Shown here: piece after piece, positions 26,526 to 36,556 of the stretch | Layout: each line of letters starts with the position of its first letter | Numbering within the stretch: the first letter of the stretch is position 1 | From: Bacillota bacterium | Lineage (GTDB): Bacteria > Bacillota > Clostridia > Christensenellales > Aristaeellaceae | DNA length: 64,000 nt | Reading direction: 5' to 3' | Assembly: GCA_023415715.1 (NCBI GenBank) | Contig: JAEZJP010000015.1 | Span: 1 to 64,000 of the forward strand | Made by a program: the position numbers and the translations under genes | Notes under the pieces: model-generated | Databases searched by the model: none | Told to the model about the DNA's origin: nothing | What the model saw: the letters and a program-made list of their open reading frames with translations, nothing else

Positions 26526-28610
26526 ATGATAACATTGTTGTCCGAGTTTGAACTCGGAGAAATTTGTGCCCAGTACCTACTGGACGGGGAATGCGGAGCA
26601 GTTGGCCTGGAATTGATGCCCCTTTATGGACAAGGGAAACGGCAGCCAAAGAAGCAAAGCATTGATCCGATCATTCAGCTTATGATTCGCGGGGACGATT
26701 TCCCGTGCGGCTTTGTAAGCGGCCATACGATGAGAGGAAGCGCCTCCCTGTCCCGCTTTCGGTACGCAGAGCAGCAGAGACGGGAAGAAAAAGATCGTAC
26801 CAGCATCATCACAATTCTGCGTGCCGGCGACGGGCAAGTGCTTGAGCATCATTTGACACATTACATAGAGGCTGGCGGCGTGGAGATAGTCACTACCTAT
26901 TGCAATGGCAGCGGCGTGGATATCACGATAGACATGCTTTCCAGCTTTTGTTTGGGCGGGATCACTCCGTTCATAGCGGGCGACGCACCTGACAGCCTGG
27001 TCGTGTACAGGCTGCGCAGTAAATGGAGCAATGAGGCGCGGCTTTTTAGCATCCCCGTTGAAGATTTACAGCTTGAACCTACCTGGTCCGGGTATGGCGC
27101 GGCCAGCGAGCGGTTCGGCCAGGTAGGCTCCATGCCTGTGCGAAAGTTCTTTCCATTTGTCGCGATCGAGGATACGGTCAACCATGTACTTTGGGGCGCT
27201 CATCTTGCCTGCCCTTCCTCCTGGCAGATGGAAATCTACCGCAGGGACGACGGCCTGTGCGTCTCTGGCGGGCTGCCGGATTATGATTTCGGCCATTTTT
27301 GCAAAACGCTGCGGCCGGGAGAAAGCCTCACTGCTCCAACGGCGTACCTGTCGGTTTGCGCCGGCGATATCGACATGTTATGTTCTCGTCTCGTGTCCAT
27401 GCAGGTGCGGGCGCTGCACAAAATGAAACTGCCGGAACGCCTGCCTGTCGTGTTCAATGAATTTTGCACAACATGGGGAAACCCCTCACAGCAAAATATC
27501 GAACGCATCCTCAGTGCGCTTAAGGATCGAGACATTGACTATTTTGTCATCGACGCGGGATGGTATGCTGACGAGGAAAAGGGCTGGGGAGCCAACATGG
27601 GAGATTGGGAATACAGCGCAAAGCAGTTCCCGGGAGGTTTGGCGCCGGCTGTAGAAGCGATTCGCAAGGCAGGAATGAAGCCGGGTATTTGGTTCGAGCC
27701 CGAGGTGTGCGGCCGGGACGCCAAGGCCTTTCATGAGACAGATCACCTGCTCAAAAGATATGGCACGCCCATTACCACAGGCAACCGCCGCTTCTTTAAT
27801 ATGCGGGACGCATGGGTTGCGGCCTACCTCCAGGAGCGTGTAATAGGCCTATTAAGACGCTACGGATTCGAGTATGTAAAGATCGATTACAACGACAGCA
27901 TCGGTGTGGGATGTGACGGAGAGCAAAGCCTTGGTGAGGGTCTGCGGCAAAACCAGATCGCCGCGCGCGCTTTCCTTGAGCATATACGCGAGTGTGTCCC
28001 TGGCATCCTCGTGGAAAACTGTTCGTCAGGCGGCCATCGGCTGGAGCCTTCCTTTTTAGGCGTATGTCAGCTTGCCTCGTTCTCGGATGCGCATGAGGAG
28101 CGGGAGATACCGATAATCGCGGCCAACCTGCACCGCGCCATGCTGCCGCGCCAAAGCCTCATATGGGCCGTGCTGCGCAAGGATGATTCGCCCAAGCGCC
28201 TGATATGGTCTCTGAGCGCAACATTCCTGGGCGTAATGTGCCTTTCCGGTGATGTATATGATCTGACCCCTAAACAGTGGGGTATCGTAGATGAAGCGAT
28301 CCTGTTTTACAGAAAGGTATCTCACATCATCCAGGATGGCGATACGATCCGGCATGGCCCGAAGGTTTCAAGCTACCGCCATCCAAAGGGATGGCAGGCG
28401 ATAGAGCGCACCTCAAAGGATGGACGTGAAAAGCTGATCGTAGCGCACGTGTTTGATGAATCGGCCACGGAGATACAGATCAATTTGCGTGGACCGTACC
28501 GTATATGCGGGTGCTTTGCGGAAAGCACTTTAAATGCGCGTATCGAGGACCGCGTATTAATGTTGAGTTTGTCCGATGGATCATGCGCGCTGCATTTGTT
28601 AAGTGAATGA
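26526..28610 (+). CDS. GH36 alpha-galactosidase
   Basis: A 694-residue cytoplasmic enzyme (no signal peptide) that releases alpha-linked galactose from oligosaccharides. After an N-terminal beta-sandwich domain (about 1-290) comes the catalytic barrel with FVIDAGWYADEEKGWG and GIWFEPEV, nucleophile D454 in YVKIDYN and the acid/base D520 in FSDAHEE. CSSGGHR is the usual substrate-loop block. Length is typical. ATG 26526 follows GGAGAG. Two LacI-type operators and a promoter precede it, and it is followed after 41 bases by a two-component system, suggesting joint regulation with the galactose- or arabinose-oligosaccharide importer downstream. Confidence 0.93.
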   Translation: MITLLSEFELGEICAQYLLDGECGAVGLELMPLYGQGKRQPKKQSIDPIIQLMIRGDDFPCGFVSGHTMRGSASLSRFRYAEQQRREEKDRTSIITILRAGDGQVLEHHLTHYIEAGGVEIVTTYCNGSGVDITIDMLSSFCLGGITPFIAGDAPDSLVVYRLRSKWSNEARLFSIPVEDLQLEPTWSGYGAASERFGQVGSMPVRKFFPFVAIEDTVNHVLWGAHLACPSSWQMEIYRRDDGLCVSGGLPDYDFGHFCKTLRPGESLTAPTAYLSVCAGDIDMLCSRLVSMQVRALHKMKLPERLPVVFNEFCTTWGNPSQQNIERILSALKDRDIDYFVIDAGWYADEEKGWGANMGDWEYSAKQFPGGLAPAVEAIRKAGMKPGIWFEPEVCGRDAKAFHETDHLLKRYGTPITTGNRRFFNMRDAWVAAYLQERVIGLLRRYGFEYVKIDYNDSIGVGCDGEQSLGEGLRQNQIAARAFLEHIRECVPGILVENCSSGGHRLEPSFLGVCQLASFSDAHEEREIPIIAANLHRAMLPRQSLIWAVLRKDDSPKRLIWSLSATFLGVMCLSGDVYDLTPKQWGIVDEAILFYRKVSHIIQDGDTIRHGPKVSSYRHPKGWQAIERTSKDGREKLIVAHVFDESATEIQINLRGPYRICGCFAESTLNARIEDRVLMLSLSDGSCALHLLSE

Positions 28611-28651
28611 TCATAAGCTTTCATTAGCTTTGACTGCACGAACGGAGGTTG

Positions 28652-30487
28652 GTGGAACTGTACAAAATCATTCTTGAAAACAAGTTTTATTTGAAGCTGA
28701 TGCTTACCTATTGCCTTATCATTTTTCTGGGCCTGGGTCTTACTTCCTATCTGGTCACCTCCAACATGATCGATATTTTGACAGGGATGGAATCCCGGTT
28801 TGACAGCGAGGTTATCCAGAAGGTCAAAAACTACAGCGATGACCGGTATAAGGATGTCAAAGATATTTTCGTGCGGTTTTATCAAAAGCAGTATTTTAAC
28901 AATAATACAAGCATCGTCGACTTTATCAATCCGATGAAAGAAACACAAAGGAATAACAGTTACAAATCGGGGGCGATATTAGGCTATTTGCAGGATACCT
29001 GCAGCGCAAACACCGCTATAACCGATATATTGCTCATTGATTATAGCGAAAAGGAAGTATTTTTTAGTTCCAACGTACGCAACCGGGACGTATCTATTGA
29101 TTATGATTTTTACAGAAAGGATTTTTTGGGCAATGGAGAGGTCCGTAACAAGATTGAAATTGTTCCAAATTATATCCCCGACTATATCAATTCTTCCAGC
29201 GTCAACAATTTCCCGGTCATAAGCTATCGGCTTTTCTTGTTTGATGAGAATTCCAATAGGTTTGACAAACCTCTTGGAATGGCCGTCGTAAATATGCGGG
29301 CGGATTATTTCAAAACCGCCTATAAGGATTCTTCCAGTTTCAAAGGGAATATATATGTGATCAATAGTGACGGCTTGACGCTTTTCGATTCCTCCGGCAG
29401 CTTATCCGGCCAGCTGTTTCCTTATGAAGCATATTCGGCGGGTGGGCTTAACGGCCTTGAAACCAATAAAAAAAATATTGTCAATAAGCGCTTTTCGGAA
29501 GAAACCGGATTTACCTTTGTGGACATCGTGGACAAGCGGATCATCGCCAAGGAGACCGATGGGATACGCGCAAACATAAACAATATCATCGCGGTGTGTA
29601 TTGTGCTTACTATGACGATCGGTCTGATATCGGCGTCGATACTTTCAAAGAGAATCAAATCACTTGTGAAAAACATGAGGGATGTTGAAAGCGGAAAGCT
29701 TGATACACGTATCCAGGTTCGCTCGAATGACGAGATCGGCTATCTGGAACAAAGCTTCAATACCATGTGTGCGAAGCTTGCAGAATACATCAAAAATGTA
29801 TACATTTTTGAAATCAAAACAAAAACCGCTGAACTTAAAGCGCTGCAGGCACAGATCGATCCGCATTTTCTTTTCAACACGCTGGAATCCATCCGCACCA
29901 CGGCACAGCTCAACAGAGATTTTCAAACGGCAAAGATGATCCACCTCCTTGGCAACATGTTCAGATGGAATATAAAGATGAAGGGAATCATCGTTGACCT
30001 GAAGGAAGAAATCGATTATGTGCGTTCCTATATCGAGTTGCAAAAGCTAAGGTATAATAACGCGTTTGATGTCACAATCAGCATCGACAGCAACGCATAC
30101 AAATTGGGTGTGCTAAAGCTCACCATCCAGCCTATTGTGGAAAACGCCATTGCGCACGGCATGGGTGAGATGCAAGCAGGCGGTCATGTCGTGATCGAGG
30201 GACAGCGAAGCTATGGGAAGCTGGTGCTGAGGATTTCCGATAACGGCAAGGGCATGGACGAAACCAAAGTCGGCGAGGTAACCGCGAGTTTGACCAAAAA
30301 CCAAGACCAGGACAAATCCGGCAGTATCGGTTTGAGCAATGTGCATCAGCGCAATTGTATTCTTTTCGGCGAAGATTATGGATTAAGAATCTCCAGCGAG
30401 TTGGGGAAAGGAACAGTAATCGAAGTCTCGCTTCCCGTCATGTCCAAGGAGGAGATGGAACGGTATGTACAGGGTGATCATTGTTGA
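28652..30487 (+). CDS. Sensor histidine kinase, YesM/LytS-type
   Basis: A membrane kinase of about 611 residues that should sense an extracellular sugar or a loaded binding protein. It has membrane segments near 14-34 and 308-331 enclosing a dCache-like sensor, then HAMP, the phosphoacceptor motif QIDPHFLFNTLESIR (H405) and an ATPase domain (NAIAHGM, DNGKGMDE, GSIGLSNV). The start is unclear: GGAGG at 28644-28648 is followed at once by TTG 28649, then GTG 28652, with no nearby ATG. It overlaps the response regulator gene, and the pair matches YesM/YesN systems controlling carbohydrate importers. Confidence 0.92.
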   Translation: MELYKIILENKFYLKLMLTYCLIIFLGLGLTSYLVTSNMIDILTGMESRFDSEVIQKVKNYSDDRYKDVKDIFVRFYQKQYFNNNTSIVDFINPMKETQRNNSYKSGAILGYLQDTCSANTAITDILLIDYSEKEVFFSSNVRNRDVSIDYDFYRKDFLGNGEVRNKIEIVPNYIPDYINSSSVNNFPVISYRLFLFDENSNRFDKPLGMAVVNMRADYFKTAYKDSSSFKGNIYVINSDGLTLFDSSGSLSGQLFPYEAYSAGGLNGLETNKKNIVNKRFSEETGFTFVDIVDKRIIAKETDGIRANINNIIAVCIVLTMTIGLISASILSKRIKSLVKNMRDVESGKLDTRIQVRSNDEIGYLEQSFNTMCAKLAEYIKNVYIFEIKTKTAELKALQAQIDPHFLFNTLESIRTTAQLNRDFQTAKMIHLLGNMFRWNIKMKGIIVDLKEEIDYVRSYIELQKLRYNNAFDVTISIDSNAYKLGVLKLTIQPIVENAIAHGMGEMQAGGHVVIEGQRSYGKLVLRISDNGKGMDETKVGEVTASLTKNQDQDKSGSIGLSNVHQRNCILFGEDYGLRISSELGKGTVIEVSLPVMSKEEMERYVQGDHC

Positions 30488-31667
30488 CGACGAGCCAATC
30501 ATATGCAAGGGGCTGCGGGATACCATCGAATGGGACAGCCTCGGCCTGGAAATATCGGGGGAGGCGCACAATGGCGCGGAGGCGTTGGAGCTTGCGAAGG
30601 TGATTCGGCCGCACATTCTGATTACAGATATCAGGATGCCGGGAATGGACGGTATCAAGCTGGTCAAGGCGATCAGAGAACTCGGCTTGAATATTCGAAT
30701 CATCATTCTGAGCGGTTTCAGCGATTATGCCTTTTTGAAAGAGGCGATCCGGCTGGGTGTTGACAGTTATTTGCTAAAACCGATAGACAATGATGAACTG
30801 ATATCGAACCTTGCCGACTTGGTCAATAATATCGAAAAGGAAATGCTGCGCACCACACACCTGCATCAAGGGATTGAGTTGTTAAGGTCAAACACACTGA
30901 ACAGGCTTGTAACCAACACCATAGGCAGGAGCGAATTTGAGGAAAAGGCTTCCTTCCTGGATATCTCCCTGACATCGGAATATAATCTTTGCGCAGTATG
31001 TTTTTTGGAGAATGAAAACAGCATCACGGCAGGTTTCGGCGAACCGGACGCGGCGTTTGCCATACACAATATTTGCAATACGCTGGCGGTGGGTGCGGAT
31101 ATTGCTTTTACCGATGCGAAAAACCGTGTTGTTCTTATACTTTCCGGCAGCCGGGAAGAAGAAATGCTTGCTGCAGCAACCGGTTTGCTTGAGAATGTGT
31201 TAAGACAGGTGCAGGAGCATATCAACAAACCGATCGTAACAGGCATTGGAATCATCGTAAGTTCAATTGAGGACATCTGGAAATCATACGCTTGTGCAAC
31301 TGAGCGCTTTGACCGTGATAAAAAAGCCGCGGAGGGCGAGCAGCCTGAGGGCAAATGGAACAGTGCGGTGGACCGCACCCTTGCTTATATTGCTGAGCAC
31401 TATCATGAAGCGCTGTCCCTGAAACAGGTCGCGAATATCTATGATATCAACACATCCTATCTTGGCCAGATCTTCAAAAAGGCCACAGGCGAATCCTTTA
31501 CGAACTATGTAAACCGGTACAGAATTGAGAAGGCAAAGAACCTGTTATCCCATTCAGGATTGAAAGTATATGAAGTGGCTGGGAAGGTTGGTTTTACCGA
31601 TTATCACTATTTTTTGAAGATATACAAAAAGATCAAGGGTACGCTGCCGACCGAAACGCGTAGTTAG
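30465..31667 (+). CDS. Response regulator, YesN type (REC + AraC DNA-binding domain)
   Basis: A 400-residue transcription factor. The receiver domain (1-120) has VIIVDDEP, phosphoacceptor D54 in LITDIRMPGMDG and K105 in YLLKPID. A middle domain without clear match (about 130-290) is followed by an AraC-type DNA-binding domain (SLKQVANIYDINTSYLGQIFKKATGESF and VYEVAGKVGFTDYHYFLKIYKKIKG). It starts inside the kinase gene, preceded by AAGGAGGAG, so synthesis is coupled. The next operon, a CUT1 importer starting at 31777, is the likely target. Confidence 0.93.
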   Translation: MYRVIIVDDEPIICKGLRDTIEWDSLGLEISGEAHNGAEALELAKVIRPHILITDIRMPGMDGIKLVKAIRELGLNIRIIILSGFSDYAFLKEAIRLGVDSYLLKPIDNDELISNLADLVNNIEKEMLRTTHLHQGIELLRSNTLNRLVTNTIGRSEFEEKASFLDISLTSEYNLCAVCFLENENSITAGFGEPDAAFAIHNICNTLAVGADIAFTDAKNRVVLILSGSREEEMLAAATGLLENVLRQVQEHINKPIVTGIGIIVSSIEDIWKSYACATERFDRDKKAAEGEQPEGKWNSAVDRTLAYIAEHYHEALSLKQVANIYDINTSYLGQIFKKATGESFTNYVNRYRIEKAKNLLSHSGLKVYEVAGKVGFTDYHYFLKIYKKIKGTLPTETRS

Positions 31668-31700
31668 AATTTTTACCACAAAAAACTAGAATTAATTACA

Positions 31701-31729
31701 TTGACGCTAAATAGACAAAGAGATACCAT
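31701..31729 (+). promoter_or_regulatory. Promoter of the CUT1 importer operon at 31777
   Basis: TTGACG (31701-31706), 17-base spacer, TACCAT (31724-31729), 47 bases before the binding-protein start. It lies just after the response regulator stop, suggesting a separate, regulator-driven transcript. Confidence 0.5.
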
Positions 31730-31776
31730 GAATACTATCAAAGGTGTCCGAAATAGAATCAAAGGAGAGATCAGTC

Positions 31777-33033
31777 ATGAAAAGAATGCTTACCCTTCTC
31801 ATGTCCTTAATCCTGCTGATGGGGGTCTTTGCGGGCAGCGGACTCGCCGAAACAGCCAAGGCGAAGATCGTATTCTGCGTCAATATCCAGCCGCAGTTGC
31901 CGGTCGAATTCTGGCAGTCCATAGCGGACAGGTATATGGCTGCGCACCCCGAAGTCGAAGTTGAAATCATCGGACAGCCTTCCTCGAATGTGAACGTGTT
32001 TCAATACGAGAAGACACTTCTGGCAACAGGCCAGTTCCCTGATGTCATGGTCATGCAAAACCCGGCCGACTTTGTGCCCTCCGGCGCTTTGGCGTCGTTT
32101 GAAGACGCGGAGTTGGATTATCTGGCGGATCCCAACATCGGGAAAATCGGCGGCAAACAATATGTAGCCAACTACAAAAAGCAAGTCATCGGCGTGTTCT
32201 ACAACAAGAAAATCTTTGCTGACAACGGTCTGGAAGTTCCCAAGACGTACCAGGCTTTCCTGGATGTCTGCGAAGCGCTCAAAGCGAAGGATATCCTGCC
32301 CCTTTCCATCGGCATCAAGGACGGCTGGCCGCAGATCATGCTTGCCAACATGATCGCCGGCACCGATCTTCTCGCCAAGGATCCGAGCTGGGGTTCGGAA
32401 AGGAACGCCGACACGGTCAAGTTCAACAACCCGGATCTTGTCAAGGCAATGCAGAAGTACCAGTATCTCTGCCAGAATTATGCCGGCAGCAGCCTGCCCA
32501 GCATCACGTATACACAGATGCTTGAGCAGTTCTTTACTGGCAAGGCTGCCATGCTGCCCATGGGTTCGTGGGTAAATGCCGAGGTTGCCAAGGCAGAGCA
32601 GGATTTCGAAGTCGGCTGGTTCCCCATGCCTGGTGATAATGACGCCAACGTCCTATCGGTATTTGTGAATGAAGGCCTGTCAATCAGCGCTTCCAGCAAG
32701 TATCCGGACGTTTGCAAAGACTTCGTCAAGTTCTTCTTCACCGACAAGGATCTGTACAGCGATTTCCTCAAGAGCGAGCAGCTGTTCCCCACGACCAAAG
32801 AAGCCATCCCCTATGAAATGATTCCGCTTCGGAAGTACATTGAGGAAACGATTGCGGGTATGAAAGAGGTCGAAGGCTTCGAGAGCATGACGGGCGACGC
32901 GGCTTTCCTGCCGGGCCTGAAGGATTACTATACCAACAAGCTCACGCAAAATATCGCTATGGGAAGCGATGTCGCTGCCGAGCTTGACAATCTCGACAAG
33001 GAATGGTCTATCGCGAAAGAAGCTCTGAACTAA
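31777..33033 (+). CDS. Extracellular solute-binding protein (family 1, CUT1)
   Basis: A 418-residue receptor with a signal peptide ending SGLA before ETAKAK and no lipobox cysteine. Family motifs include FPDVMVMQNPADFVPSG, KKQVIGVFYNKKIFADNGLEVPKTYQAFLD and FFTGKAAMLPMGSWV. ATG 31777 follows AAAGGAGA by 8 bases; the upstream extension is not used. It is the first gene of an importer with permeases at 33125 and 33996 and is separated from them by a terminator-like hairpin, which would keep the receptor in excess. The substrate is probably an oligosaccharide; galactose or arabinose content is suggested by neighbours only. Confidence 0.93.
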   Translation: MKRMLTLLMSLILLMGVFAGSGLAETAKAKIVFCVNIQPQLPVEFWQSIADRYMAAHPEVEVEIIGQPSSNVNVFQYEKTLLATGQFPDVMVMQNPADFVPSGALASFEDAELDYLADPNIGKIGGKQYVANYKKQVIGVFYNKKIFADNGLEVPKTYQAFLDVCEALKAKDILPLSIGIKDGWPQIMLANMIAGTDLLAKDPSWGSERNADTVKFNNPDLVKAMQKYQYLCQNYAGSSLPSITYTQMLEQFFTGKAAMLPMGSWVNAEVAKAEQDFEVGWFPMPGDNDANVLSVFVNEGLSISASSKYPDVCKDFVKFFFTDKDLYSDFLKSEQLFPTTKEAIPYEMIPLRKYIEETIAGMKEVEGFESMTGDAAFLPGLKDYYTNKLTQNIAMGSDVAAELDNLDKEWSIAKEALN

Positions 33034-33071
33034 TAAAAGTCATTCTGTAAACGAACAAGCTTCAGTGCCGC

Positions 33072-33105
33072 AAGGGGGTAAGCTGTAAAATGTTTACCCC
33101 CTTTT
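33072..33105 (+). terminator. Attenuator-like terminator between receptor and permease genes
   Basis: AAGGGGGTAA (33072-33081) pairs with TTACCCCCTT (33094-33103), followed by TT and ATAAT. Placement inside the operon suggests partial termination. Confidence 0.7.
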
Positions 33106-33124
33106 ATAATGGAGGGGTCCCGCA

Positions 33125-33994
33125 ATGAAACAGAACAAACTGTATGATACGCTCTTTTTGGCCCCGGGATTCTTGGTGTATATCATATTTATGATCATAC
33201 CGGTGATCATGTGTTTTTTATACAGCTTTACAAACTGGGATGGCATCAGTGCGAATTACCGCTTCATTGGGCTGAAAAATTTTGTTGATCTGTTCAGCGA
33301 TGCGTCTTTTTTCAGAGCGCTGAAGGTTACGGTCATCATCATGGTCGTAACGGCTTTGATTTACAATGTGCTTGGGATCATTCTAGCCGCTCTTTTGAAC
33401 GATAGGGGAAAGCTGCTGGGCATCTCCAGAAGTGCAATCTTCATACCCACGGTACTCAGCAGCGTAGTCGTGGCCTTTATATGGTCCTACATGGTACAAA
33501 CGAACGGCGGTGTGATCAATTCCATTATTGAAGCGATCGGCGGGACGAACGTGGATTTTTACGCCACCCCGATGACGACGATCTTTATGATTTCAGGTAT
33601 TATATGCTGGAACAGCCTTGGCTTCTTTGTGGTGATTTACATTTCCACCCTGTCGACGATCCCGCAGGAGATTTACGAGGCCTGCAAAGTGGACGGCGCG
33701 GGGTGGTTCTACAGATTCTTTCACATAACGCTGCCATTATTGGCGCCGGGGATCACCATCAACAGCATCCTGTCGGTGGCCGGCGGGCTCAAGCAGTATG
33801 ATCACGTCAAGGTAATCACCGGGGGTGGCCCGGGAGGGGCCACCCAAACCGTTACGCTCTTTGGGGTGGAAAAGGCATTTGAATATAACAGGCGAGGGTA
33901 TTCTTCCGCGGCAATCATTGTACTGTTCGTTCTTATCGTTGTTTTATCCATTGTGCAGCTTGCCATTTCAAAGAGGCACGAGGTGGAATACTGA
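33125..33994 (+). CDS. CUT1 sugar ABC transporter permease (MalF/UgpA type)
   Basis: A 289-residue permease with first segment APGFLVYIIFMIIPVIMCFLY and EAA loop EACKVDGAGWFYRFFHITLPLLAP. The segment GGLKQYDHVKVITGGGPGGAT is the family's typical periplasmic block. ATG 33125 follows GGAGGGG. It pairs with the next gene to form the channel for the 31777 receptor. Confidence 0.94.
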   Translation: MKQNKLYDTLFLAPGFLVYIIFMIIPVIMCFLYSFTNWDGISANYRFIGLKNFVDLFSDASFFRALKVTVIIMVVTALIYNVLGIILAALLNDRGKLLGISRSAIFIPTVLSSVVVAFIWSYMVQTNGGVINSIIEAIGGTNVDFYATPMTTIFMISGIICWNSLGFFVVIYISTLSTIPQEIYEACKVDGAGWFYRFFHITLPLLAPGITINSILSVAGGLKQYDHVKVITGGGPGGATQTVTLFGVEKAFEYNRRGYSSAAIIVLFVLIVVLSIVQLAISKRHEVEY

Positions 33995-33995
33995 T

Positions 33996-34823
33996 ATGAA
34001 AAAGAGGACGATCGGCAATTGGATCAAAAAAATCCTCGTTCTTCTCTTTGCCATACTCTATCTCGCGCCTTTGTATATCGCTGTGGTAAACTCGGTCAAG
34101 CCCTATAGCGAAATCATCAAGTCGCCTTTGAGCCTGCCTGAGCAGTTCACGCTTGATAATTTTGTGGAAGCGTATCAATCTTCAAACATGCTGGAGCTCT
34201 ACAAAAACAGCACCATCATCACCGTATCATCGGTCGCCATTCTGATTTTGCTGACTTCCATGGCGGCTTATATCATCGCCAGAAGAAAAGGAAAGGTATA
34301 CCAAGGCCTTTATGTTTTTTCCCTTGCGGGCATCATGATTCCGCCGGTGGTCACGCTGATTCCCAGCATCAAAACGCTAAGCACGCTGCATCTGCTATAC
34401 ACCATGCCTGGCCTGCTCCTGTTTTATGCCGGCACCTATTTCAGCACCACGATTTTTCTCTATGTTGGATTCATCAAGACCATTCCCGCCAGTCTTGACG
34501 AGTCTGCGTTCATCGACGGCGCCAATCCCTTTACCACTTTTTTTAAGATCATCTTTCCACTGGTAAGTCCCTGCACAGCGACGGCGGTCATCTTCCTAGG
34601 CATGTGGATATGGAACGATTTCCTCAATCCCATGTATATACTTGGCTTCCGAGGCGGAAAAACAATTACGACCGGAATCTACAACGCGATAGGCGCGTAC
34701 ACTTCGATGTGGAACCTTGTGTTTGCGAATGTTATGCTGGCGTCGCTGCCCATTATTATACTGTATCTTTCCATGCAGAAACTGTTTATGCAAGGCTTGA
34801 CTTCCGGGGCTGTAAAAGGGTGA
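33996..34823 (+). CDS. CUT1 sugar ABC transporter permease (MalG/UgpE type)
   Basis: A 275-residue permease with EAA loop ESAFIDGANPFTTFFKIIFPLVSP. ATG 33996, one base after the upstream stop, follows GAGGTGG by 8 bases; the frame is open further upstream but that part overlaps the previous gene and is not translated. It is the last gene of the rightward operon and converges on a GH51 gene 37 bases away, with no clear terminator between them. Confidence 0.94.
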   Translation: MKKRTIGNWIKKILVLLFAILYLAPLYIAVVNSVKPYSEIIKSPLSLPEQFTLDNFVEAYQSSNMLELYKNSTIITVSSVAILILLTSMAAYIIARRKGKVYQGLYVFSLAGIMIPPVVTLIPSIKTLSTLHLLYTMPGLLLFYAGTYFSTTIFLYVGFIKTIPASLDESAFIDGANPFTTFFKIIFPLVSPCTATAVIFLGMWIWNDFLNPMYILGFRGGKTITTGIYNAIGAYTSMWNLVFANVMLASLPIIILYLSMQKLFMQGLTSGAVKG

Positions 34824-34860
34824 ATGCCAGTCACATTCAGCTACATATATTAAAAACTCT

Positions 34861-36453
34861 TTATACCCCAAAGCGGAATACATTCCATGAGAGTTTCTTT
34901 ATGACAGCAGTGACTTTTCCGTTTTTGTATTCAGTATCAGTATTGACCGTTGGTACGACAGTTTCGGGATCTTCATATGTATTCATCAAATCCATATCGC
35001 CGCTGTATAGCTGTATGTGTTCAATCAAATTGTATCCTTCAAATGCGCTTACTTCAAGTTCCAGCAGCCGGTCATTTTCCCAATCCCGGTTTATTACGAA
35101 TACGGTCAACTCGTTATTTCCGGCATTGAACGCCGCCGCTGAATCAATAAAACCGATGCCTTTGTGTGTCCTGTATTGGAATTGATGGCTTACGGCATAA
35201 CCCGGGATATCATATGTGTCACATTCAATGGCTGTCTGCAATGAAACCCCTTGACCATATTGCATGAGCTGCTTGAATGGATAATAGGCAATTGGTTTCC
35301 ATACATGTTCTCGATTAGTGGCGGCCAGCGTGTTCAGGCCCCAAGTCATGCATCCGATTTTCACACGGTCGGCATGACGGATGAGCGTCAGCAAAGTGGA
35401 CGCGGAAGTAAGGGCGTCGAGCATCCCTCCCCGGCGTGTGAAATGTTTGTTCGTAATCATGTGATCCGGATCATGACGTACATATTCACGTGCGGTATCA
35501 TATTCATGCTCCCATACTGTTCCGCGGCCGGGAAGGATCTCCCCAAGGGGCTGTTCCCTTGTTCCAAATTCATCAAAAGACAGCATCATCTTTTTGGGCA
35601 ATCGGAGTTTTGTCTGAACAAAATCACACAGCCCAATCTCTGTGTTGATGTAATCCTCGAAGAAACACGATCCGCCCAGCAGTGCGGCATAATCTCCCGG
35701 AGCCGCGATATGGTAGTGATGCAGCGAGATATAATCCACCGATTCGTAGCATTCCGCAAGCACATCCAAATCCCACTGAGGATAATGCGCCAGGAACGGT
35801 GAAGAGGATACGCAGGCAACCGTTTCAATTGTAGGATCGATCCATTTCATGCCTTTGGAAACCTCGTGGGCCAAAACGCCATACCCGCGAGGATCTTTTT
35901 GCCATGAGCCTATTTGCCAAGGCCCGTCCATTTCGTTCCCAAGATACCATGTTTTCACATTATACGGCGCTTCCTGGCCATACTCACGGCGCAAATCAGA
36001 CCAGTAACTGCCTGATTTGTGATTTGTATACTCCACGATGTGGAGCGCGTCATTTAGCCCGTTGGTGCCAAGATTGACCGTATACATGGGCTCAGCCCCG
36101 ATCGCTTGCGTCCACTTCAGGTACTCATCATGACCGATTTCGTTTGTATAGTACTGGAACCAGGCAGTGTCGAGCTGCGTCTTTCTCTTCTCAATCGGAC
36201 CGATGGAATCCTTCCAATACCATCCGGAGACAAAATTGCCTCCTGGAAGGCGTATGGCGGGGAGGCCCGCTGATTTCAGCGAATCAATGAAATCCTGCCG
36301 GAAGCCCTGACCGTTTGCAGCCGGATGTTTGGGGTTGTACATACTGCCATTCACCATTGTCCCGATAGGCTCCAAAAACGCGCCGTATAGCCGCGGAGAG
36401 ATATCACCAATCTGAAAGTGCCGATTCACATATATCTTGGCCGTTTTCTTCAT
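34861..36453 (-). CDS. GH51 alpha-L-arabinofuranosidase
   Basis: A 530-residue cytoplasmic retaining hydrolase releasing L-arabinose from arabinan or arabinoxylan oligosaccharides. The acid/base is E174 in LGNEMDG and the nucleophile E295 in SFDEFGT; AIRLPGGNFVSGWYWKD is the substrate-site block. A C-terminal beta domain completes the family layout. The start ATG 36453 begins MKKTAKI, like relatives. It is the last gene of the minus-strand operon that starts at 43985 with an importer. Its motifs differ from the 38904 enzyme (GNEMDG against GNENWG), so it is a different GH51 subgroup with probably different linkage preference. Confidence 0.93.
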   Translation of the reverse strand: MKKTAKIYVNRHFQIGDISPRLYGAFLEPIGTMVNGSMYNPKHPAANGQGFRQDFIDSLKSAGLPAIRLPGGNFVSGWYWKDSIGPIEKRKTQLDTAWFQYYTNEIGHDEYLKWTQAIGAEPMYTVNLGTNGLNDALHIVEYTNHKSGSYWSDLRREYGQEAPYNVKTWYLGNEMDGPWQIGSWQKDPRGYGVLAHEVSKGMKWIDPTIETVACVSSSPFLAHYPQWDLDVLAECYESVDYISLHHYHIAAPGDYAALLGGSCFFEDYINTEIGLCDFVQTKLRLPKKMMLSFDEFGTREQPLGEILPGRGTVWEHEYDTAREYVRHDPDHMITNKHFTRRGGMLDALTSASTLLTLIRHADRVKIGCMTWGLNTLAATNREHVWKPIAYYPFKQLMQYGQGVSLQTAIECDTYDIPGYAVSHQFQYRTHKGIGFIDSAAAFNAGNNELTVFVINRDWENDRLLELEVSAFEGYNLIEHIQLYSGDMDLMNTYEDPETVVPTVNTDTEYKNGKVTAVIKKLSWNVFRFGV

Positions 36454-36556
36454 TTCCAACCACTCCACAATGATCAATTGACACCCGGGTTAACGAATGG
36501 CCGCAAAAAGGGCGATTTGAACAAACCTTATTCAGACGATAGTTTTGTTGCTGTTT

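Noticed and set aside
31649..31662. CGAAACGCG near the end of the response regulator gene as a further LacI-type site
   Set aside because: It matches only the left arm and lies inside coding sequence.
33825..33995. Longer N-terminus for the MalG-type permease
   Set aside because: The extra 57 residues overlap the previous permease gene, lack membrane-protein character and have no ribosome site, unlike ATG 33996.
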